A stretch of 64,000 bases of DNA from Arthrobacter sp. EpRS71. GTDB taxonomy: Bacteria > Actinomycetota > Actinomycetes > Actinomycetales > Micrococcaceae. The position numbers were made by a program, and so were the translations under genes. The notes under the pieces were generated by a model. That model saw nothing but the letters and a program-made list of their open reading frames with translations, was not told where the DNA came from and did no database searches. Position 1 is the stretch's first letter, and each line of letters opens with the position of its first letter. The stretch lies in contig NZ_LNUV01000006.1 in the NCBI RefSeq assembly GCF_001512285.1, forward strand, positions 272,058 through 336,057, given 5' to 3'. Of the stretch, positions 59,504-64,000 are shown piece by piece.

Positions 59504-59515
59504 TAGACCGGTCTA
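59504..59515. promoter_or_regulatory. Palindrome TAGACCGGTCTA upstream of pckG
   Basis: A perfect 12-bp palindrome 166 bp before the pckG start, in the promoter region. Its form (AGACCGGTCT) fits a TetR- or GntR-type regulator of carbon metabolism. No regulator gene is next to it. Confidence 0.45.
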
Positions 59516-59680
59516 CGTGACCTTCGTCACTTAAAATCCGCTTCTGTGATCAGCAAACCCTTATTTCTAGCGGTTTTCCTCTCTCGCCCCCAAAGATGTC
59601 CGATGTCTGACAGCGGATTGGTCTGGTCCGCGGCCCCTATCGTTTAGGACACACCACTGAACCCGAGGAAGGGAACCGCA

Positions 59681-61507
59681 ATGGGCGATCTGGCGCGACT
59701 GCCGCTGCTTGAGAAGGCACCTACTACGCATGCACGCCTGCTGGCCTGGGTTGAGGAAGTTGCCGAGCTGACTCAGCCGGACCGCATCCACTGGGTTGAT
59801 GGCAGTGAAGCAGAAAACAAGAAGCTCACGGACGAACTGGTTGGGGCCGGCACGCTGAAGCGGCTGAACCCGGAAACGTTCCCGAATTCCTTCGCGGCGT
59901 TCTCGGACCCCGCTGACGTTGCCCGTGTGGAAGAGCAAACCTTCATCTGCTCCGAGAACGAGCGCGACGCAGGCTTCACCAACAACTGGATGGCCCCGGC
60001 CGAGATGAAGCAGAAGCTTCGCGGACTGTTCGCCGGCTCCATGCGAGGCCGCACCATGTACGTCATCCCGTTCGTCATGGGCCACCTGGATGCTGAAGAT
60101 CCCAAGTTTGGCGTCGAGATCACCGACTCCGCCTACGTTGTTGCCTCCATGCGCATCATGGCCCGCATCGGCACAGACGTCCTGGACCGCATCACCCAGA
60201 CCGATGCTTTCTTCGTTCCGGCATTGCACTCGCTGGGTGCACCGCTCGAAGCCGGCCAGGCCGACGTCGCGTGGCCGTGCAACACCGACAAGTGGATTGT
60301 TCACTTCCCCGAAGAGCGCTCCATCTGGTCCTTCGGCTCCGGCTACGGCGGAAACGCACTTCTGGGAAAGAAGTGCTACGCGCTGCGCATCGCTTCGGTG
60401 ATGGCACGCGACGAGGGCTGGCTTGCCGAGCACATGCTCATTCTCAAGCTGACCTCCCCCGAGCAGAAGACCTACTACGTCTCCGCTGCCTTCCCGTCCG
60501 CCTGCGGTAAGACCAACCTCGCGTTGCTCGACCCCACCATCAAGGGCTGGAAGGTTGAGACCCTGGGTGACGACATTACGTGGATGCGCTTCGGTAAGGA
60601 AGGCGAACTCCGCGCCGTCAACCCCGAGGCGGGCCTCTTCGGCGTCGCACCGGGAACCGGCTGGGGAACCAACCCCAACGCCATGCGTGCCATCGCCAAG
60701 GGCAACAGCATCTTCACCAACGTCGCATTGACCGATGACGGTGGCGTCTGGTGGGAAGGTATGACCGAGGAAACTCCGTCGCACCTGACCGACTGGCGCG
60801 GTGAGTCCTGGACTCCGGACTCCGACGCCCCTGCTGCGCACCCGAACTCCCGCTTCTGCACCCCGATCGACCAGATCGACATGCTGGCCGAGGAGTACTT
60901 CAGCCCCGAAGGCGTGGAACTGTCCGCGATCCTGTTCGGTGGCCGCCGCAAGACCACCATCCCGCTGGTCACCGAGGCGCGCAATTGGTCCAACGGCATC
61001 TTCATGGGCTCCACGCTGTCCTCGGAAACCACGGCTGCTGCCGCTGGCGCCGTTGGCGTTGTCCGCCGCGATCCCATGGCCATGCTTCCGTTCATCGGCT
61101 ACGACGCCGGCGATTACCTGAACCACTGGGTGAACCTGTCCGCCAAAGCGAACCCGGAGCGTCTGCCCAAGATCTTCCTGGTCAACTGGTTCCGTCGCAC
61201 GGCTGAAGGCGGCTTCGCCTGGCCTGGCTTCGGGGACAACGCCCGTGTGCTCAAGTGGGCCATCGAGCGGCTCGAAGGCAAGGCTGAGGCTGTGGAGACT
61301 CCGATCGGTTTTGTTCCGACCGGTGAATCCATCGACCTCGAAGGCCTGGACATGACTCCAGCCGAGGTTGAGTCCGCTGTTCGCGTCGACCCTGAGGAAT
61401 GGGCAACCGAGCTGGCATCCATCGAGGAATGGTTCGCCAACTTCGGCGAATCGCTCCCGGCGGCACTCCAGTCGGAGCTGGACGGTCTCAAGACCCGTCT
61501 GGGCTAG
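59681..61507 (+). CDS. pckG: Phosphoenolpyruvate carboxykinase (GTP)
   Basis: 608 residues, the usual length for the GTP form. The start ATG follows GAGGAAGGG. The kinase P-loop FPSACGKTN lies at residues 271-279 ([15 protein letters not shown]). The GTP-type [20 protein letters not shown] and the N-terminal [13 protein letters not shown] also fit. It makes PEP from oxaloacetate in gluconeogenesis. A strong hairpin terminator follows. Confidence 0.97.
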   Translation: MGDLARLPLLEKAPTTHARLLAWVEEVAELTQPDRIHWVDGSEAENKKLTDELVGAGTLKRLNPETFPNSFAAFSDPADVARVEEQTFICSENERDAGFTNNWMAPAEMKQKLRGLFAGSMRGRTMYVIPFVMGHLDAEDPKFGVEITDSAYVVASMRIMARIGTDVLDRITQTDAFFVPALHSLGAPLEAGQADVAWPCNTDKWIVHFPEERSIWSFGSGYGGNALLGKKCYALRIASVMARDEGWLAEHMLILKLTSPEQKTYYVSAAFPSACGKTNLALLDPTIKGWKVETLGDDITWMRFGKEGELRAVNPEAGLFGVAPGTGWGTNPNAMRAIAKGNSIFTNVALTDDGGVWWEGMTEETPSHLTDWRGESWTPDSDAPAAHPNSRFCTPIDQIDMLAEEYFSPEGVELSAILFGGRRKTTIPLVTEARNWSNGIFMGSTLSSETTAAAAGAVGVVRRDPMAMLPFIGYDAGDYLNHWVNLSAKANPERLPKIFLVNWFRRTAEGGFAWPGFGDNARVLKWAIERLEGKAEAVETPIGFVPTGESIDLEGLDMTPAEVESAVRVDPEEWATELASIEEWFANFGESLPAALQSELDGLKTRLG

Positions 61508-61538
61508 ACCTCTTAGGAACAACGGCGTTCTTAAGTGA

Positions 61539-61588
61539 ACGACGGCGGCCCGTCACCTTTCGCATGAAAGGTGGCGGGCCGCCGTCGT
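61539..61588. terminator. Bidirectional terminator between pckG and hmp
   Basis: Two 23-base arms, ACGACGGCGGCCCGTCACCT plus TTC and the reverse (GAAAGGTG...), pair around GCAT, with one base pair mismatched. It sits between convergent genes. Confidence 0.8.
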
Positions 61589-61610
61589 GCTGTCTCCTGG
61601 ATCGCGTGAC

Positions 61611-62768
61611 TTAGTTGGCGAGCCAAACGTCAGGGCCGAACACCTCGTAATGAATGCGGGTGGCCGGAATTCCGGCGTCAATGGCTTCGTCGCGGATCTT
61701 CTTCATGAAGGGGAGCGGGCCGCAAAGATAAAGCGACGCATCGGCGGGCAGGTCCACCTCGCGCAGCGACATGAACCCTTCCTTGGAACCTTGCTGGGGA
61801 CTTTCCAGCCACAGCTGCAGCTCGGCATCGATTTTCGCGGCGTCCGCCGTCATCTGTCCGCTGAGTGCCCAGTTCTCCATGGTTTTCTCAGCATGAAGCA
61901 CCATCACCTGCCGGCCGGTACCTGTCTGCGCGAGCGCCCGCAGGATGGATGCCGCAGGAGTGCAGCCGATGCCCGCCGATGCCAGGATGACCGGGCCATC
62001 TCCCTCTCTGAGGGAAATTTCGCCGTAAGGATTCGAGATCTCGAGGATGTCGCCAGGTTCGACGCCCGCATGGAGGGCGGTGGATACCTCACCGCCGTCG
62101 TTCAGCTTGGTGGTGAAGACCCTGCTGGTGCCCGTGTCACCAGACAGCGAATACTGGCGAACCTGGCGGAGCCCGTCCGGGAGTTGGACCTTGACGCTGA
62201 CATACTGGCCTGGCTTTGCTGCTGTGACAGGGGTTTCGTCGGCCGGCTCCAGGGTGAAGGTCATGGCGTCCGTGCCCGCCGGATCCTTGGCTGTGACCCG
62301 CCATGGCATCCACATCTTGCCGTTCGATTGTGAAGCGTAGAGGTCCTTCTCGAGCTTGATCAGGGCATCGGCCATGAGCCAGTAAACCTCCGTCCATGCT
62401 TCGGCGATTTCCGGCGTGATGACCTCCGCCAAGTCAGCGGCGATGGCTGCGAAGAGGTGCTCGTAGACAACTCCGTACATGTCCTCGGTGATGCCGAGGG
62501 AGGCGTGTTTGTGGGCTATGCGGGAAAGTACTTTTTCCGGGAGGGTGCCAGGGTTGCCGATCAAGTGGCTGGCAAAGGCGGCGATACTCCCGGCCAGGGC
62601 CCGCTGCTGGTCTCCGGAGCGCTGGTTGGAACGGCTGAAGAGTCCGTCGAGCAATTCAGGGTGCGCGGTGAAAAGCCGGTTGTAGAAGTCGACGGTGATC
62701 GTGCCGATCCGTGAACCTACCAACGGCAAGGTGGCTTCGATGATGGGGCGGGACTTTTCCGAGAGCAT
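61611..62768 (-). CDS. hmp: Flavohemoglobin, nitric oxide dioxygenase
   Basis: 385 residues from an ATG at 62768 after AGGAG. The globin part is residues ~1-135 with the proximal His in RIAHKHASLGI. The FAD domain has RQYSLSGDTG and the NAD domain VILASAGIGCTPAASILRAL and YLCGPLPFM. It turns NO into nitrate, using O2 and NADH. The NsrR-type operator lies 39 bp upstream, and nsrR is the gene before it on the same strand. Confidence 0.95.
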   Translation of the reverse strand: MLSEKSRPIIEATLPLVGSRIGTITVDFYNRLFTAHPELLDGLFSRSNQRSGDQQRALAGSIAAFASHLIGNPGTLPEKVLSRIAHKHASLGITEDMYGVVYEHLFAAIAADLAEVITPEIAEAWTEVYWLMADALIKLEKDLYASQSNGKMWMPWRVTAKDPAGTDAMTFTLEPADETPVTAAKPGQYVSVKVQLPDGLRQVRQYSLSGDTGTSRVFTTKLNDGGEVSTALHAGVEPGDILEISNPYGEISLREGDGPVILASAGIGCTPAASILRALAQTGTGRQVMVLHAEKTMENWALSGQMTADAAKIDAELQLWLESPQQGSKEGFMSLREVDLPADASLYLCGPLPFMKKIRDEAIDAGIPATRIHYEVFGPDVWLAN

Positions 62769-62806
62769 GGTTCTCCTGGTTGTCGGGGCCGGGGTGCCGA
62801 CCGAAT

Positions 62807-62831
62807 ATATAGGCATTTGGAATGCGTATAT
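62807..62831 (-). promoter_or_regulatory. NsrR-type operator upstream of hmp
   Basis: ATATAGGCATT-TGG-AATGCGTATAT: the arms match at 10 of 11 positions. The GCATT/AATGC core with flanking A/T is the NsrR consensus style. A T/A-rich -10 region lies within it. Confidence 0.8.
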
Positions 62832-62920
62832 TTATATCCCAAGTTCTACACTGCGTAGAAGAGTTGTGCAAACCGGAACGGAGTTGGCTGCTGAGGCCTG
62901 CTGCTTTTGCTTGAGGGGGC

Positions 62921-63391
62921 CTACGACTGTGTTGCTGGTGCCCTGAACTCCGGCCGCAGCCCAATGGACTGGAACACCGGGTTCATCTGGCGTGCATGGG
63001 GGAGGGCGGCGATAATCACGGAGTCGAGTTCGGTGTAGAACGCTTCCCGGGCCCGGTTCATCGCATGCCGCAGGCCGCACTCATTGATGAGCGGGCAGTT
63101 CTTTGTGGGGGACTGGCACTCCGCTGGATCCTGGCGGCTGTCCAAGTGCCGAAGGACTTCCCCAACCGTTGCCCTGCGCCCGGACTCATTGAGCCGGGAA
63201 CCGCCCAGCCGTCCCCGTTCAACATCGATGTAGCCCAACGCGCGTAAGCGGACCATTGCCTTGCTGACGTGGTTGTAGGGCGTTCCCACAGCATCGGCCA
63301 CCGCCTGGGTGGTCAGCAGCGTGCCTTCGGGAGCCGCAGCCAACACCATGATGGCGCGGAGGCTGACATCTGCGAAGGCGTTGATTTTCAT
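62921..63391 (-). CDS. nsrR: Rrf2-family nitric-oxide-sensing repressor
   Basis: 156 residues. The winged helix is TQAVADAVGTPYNHVSKAMV (about residues 28-47), followed by the wing GGSRLNESGR. Iron-sulfur cysteines are C92, C99 and C105 (ECQSPTKNCPLINEC), the spacing expected for an NsrR cluster. NO attack on the cluster should free the hmp operator at 62807-62831. IscR-type regulators have similar architecture, but the hmp neighbour decides. Confidence 0.92.
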   Translation of the reverse strand: MKINAFADVSLRAIMVLAAAPEGTLLTTQAVADAVGTPYNHVSKAMVRLRALGYIDVERGRLGGSRLNESGRRATVGEVLRHLDSRQDPAECQSPTKNCPLINECGLRHAMNRAREAFYTELDSVIIAALPHARQMNPVFQSIGLRPEFRAPATQS

Positions 63392-63413
63392 GGGATCAGC
63401 TCACGGGTAGCGT

Positions 63414-63866
63414 CTAGTCCACCCAAATGGATGGTTCGTGGGTATCGGGCTCCATGCCGCTGAAGGCGAAACCGTCCACGGTGGGGGTGTAGGGAATAAT
63501 CGCTGCGCGGACTTCCCCGTCCCGGTGTTCGGCTGCGCCATGGATGCCGTCAGATCCATGATCCGGCAGGCTGACGTCACTCACAACGGCCACAGCCTTG
63601 AAATCATCACGGCCTTGACGCAGTAGTTCGTGGATGTCGGCCAGCATCCCGCCGGCATCGATGTCACCATGTTCGTCAGGTTCCCCTGGAGTGACCAGCA
63701 CAATCCGGAGCTCGCCGTCGTCAGAGAGCGTGACGGCGAACGGAAGGAACCCGCCGTTCTGCTGGAGATGCTCTTGAGCGGTTCCGAGGGCTGTGCCCAG
63801 TGTCTCGCGGAGTTCCCGGTCCTGGCTTGATTCGACTGAGGCGTCGTTGGTGGGCGTTTCGCTCAT
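63414..63866 (-). CDS. Conserved hypothetical protein, 150 aa
   Basis: The start at 63866 (MSETPTNDASVESSQ) is chosen because the longer frame reads through the 3' end of the upstream gene. The N-terminal ~35 residues are acidic and disordered; the rest looks like an alpha-beta fold (GGFLPFAVTLSDDGELRIVL; DFKAVAVVSDVSL). It follows the phosphomannomutase gene by 8 bp. Unknown function. Confidence 0.75.
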   Translation of the reverse strand: MSETPTNDASVESSQDRELRETLGTALGTAQEHLQQNGGFLPFAVTLSDDGELRIVLVTPGEPDEHGDIDAGGMLADIHELLRQGRDDFKAVAVVSDVSLPDHGSDGIHGAAEHRDGEVRAAIIPYTPTVDGFAFSGMEPDTHEPSIWVD

Positions 63867-63874
63867 ATCGACAC

Positions 63875-64000
63875 CTAGGCCCGGACCAGCGCCAGGACGC
63901 GATCGCGGATCTTTTCCATCGTGGGGCGATCCTTGGCTTCTGCGTTCAGGCGCAGGAAAGGCTCCGTGTTGGATGGGCGGAGGTTGAACCACCAGCTGCC
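63875..64000 (-). CDS. Phosphomannomutase/phosphoglucomutase, C-terminal end
   Basis: The last 41 residues of a protein that begins outside the window. The visible segment has RPSNTEPFLRLNAEAKDR, the conserved phosphate-binding motif of the alpha-D-phosphohexomutase fourth domain. It interconverts mannose or glucose 6- and 1-phosphates. The stop TAG is at 63875-63877. Confidence 0.88.
   Translation of the reverse strand, partial: GSWWFNLRPSNTEPFLRLNAEAKDRPTMEKIRDRVLALVRA

Noticed and set aside
59567..61522. 651-codon open frame antisense to pckG
   Set aside because: Shadow of a strongly conserved gene; no ribosome site or recognised motif.
62885..62945. Sequence near the nsrR end that begins like a hairpin-repeat arm (TGAGGCCTGCTGC)
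   Set aside because: Only about ten bases agree and no matching second arm with the right spacing is present.

Overview
The window is high-GC actinobacterial DNA. Many genes look like those of Micrococcaceae of the Arthrobacter/Paenarthrobacter type: GTP-dependent PEP carboxykinase, a Sat-type sialic acid transporter, and a c-di-AMP riboswitch ahead of a secreted transglycosylase. The genus is inferred from gene content and style; no marker gene is present to prove it. Two tRNA genes are visible: Ser-CGA at 16219-16305 and Arg-ACG at 59323-59396.

Region 1 (1-16.2 kb) is the early and immunity arm of a prophage whose structural genes lie off the left edge. A tyrosine integrase sits beside the 3' end of tRNA-Ser. 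Next come a Panacea-domain/GNAT gene pair (candidate toxin-antitoxin), an ImmA-type metallopeptidase and repressor facing a Cro-like regulator, a BRO-N/KilAC antirepressor, and an excisionase-like protein. About a dozen tiny genes follow, mostly joined by ATGA overlaps. The replication/recombination block holds a PD-(D/E)XK exonuclease, a RecF/SMC-like ATPase, SSB, a glutaredoxin-like protein, a phage-encoded DnaN clamp, a cytosine-5 methyltransferase and a truncated gene at base 1.

Region 2 (16.4-32.7 kb) is chromosomal. It holds an MDR dehydrogenase / pterin-synthase-like / glycosyltransferase operon, a frameshifted VOC pseudogene, tadA, upp, a HAD phosphatase, a PLP decarboxylase, a GT2 transferase, the riboswitch-controlled transglycosylase, a two-component system, an orphan winged-helix regulator, SixA, a small protein behind a near-consensus iron box, and a divergent LysR/EamA exporter pair.

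Region 3 (32.7-43.6 kb) looks like a catabolic island: aldehyde dehydrogenase, TetR regulator, amidohydrolase, a Dpp-type ABC transporter and an FAD amine oxidase. Region 4 (43.8-49.7 kb) has a membrane protein with a histone-H1-like tail, a TetR/YhgE/ABC operon with a TetR-type operator, and a disulfide oxidoreductase. Region 5 (49.9-59.2 kb) is a sialic acid operon: FadR-type regulator, Tat-exported binding lipoprotein, permease, fused permease-ATPase, ATPase, NanA, NanK and NanE. Region 6 (59.3-64 kb) has tRNA-Arg, pckG, the nsrR-hmp nitric-oxide pair with a clear operator, and the 3' end of a phosphomannomutase gene.

The most unusual signal is a family of 61-bp hairpin repeats: 20-bp arms, a 21-bp loop, nine copies at five loci from 32.7 to 56.5 kb. 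Tandem copies always have a 74-bp period. I do not recognise the family. One copy forms the C-terminus of a transporter gene, and another separates the binding-protein gene from the permease gene in the sialic acid operon.
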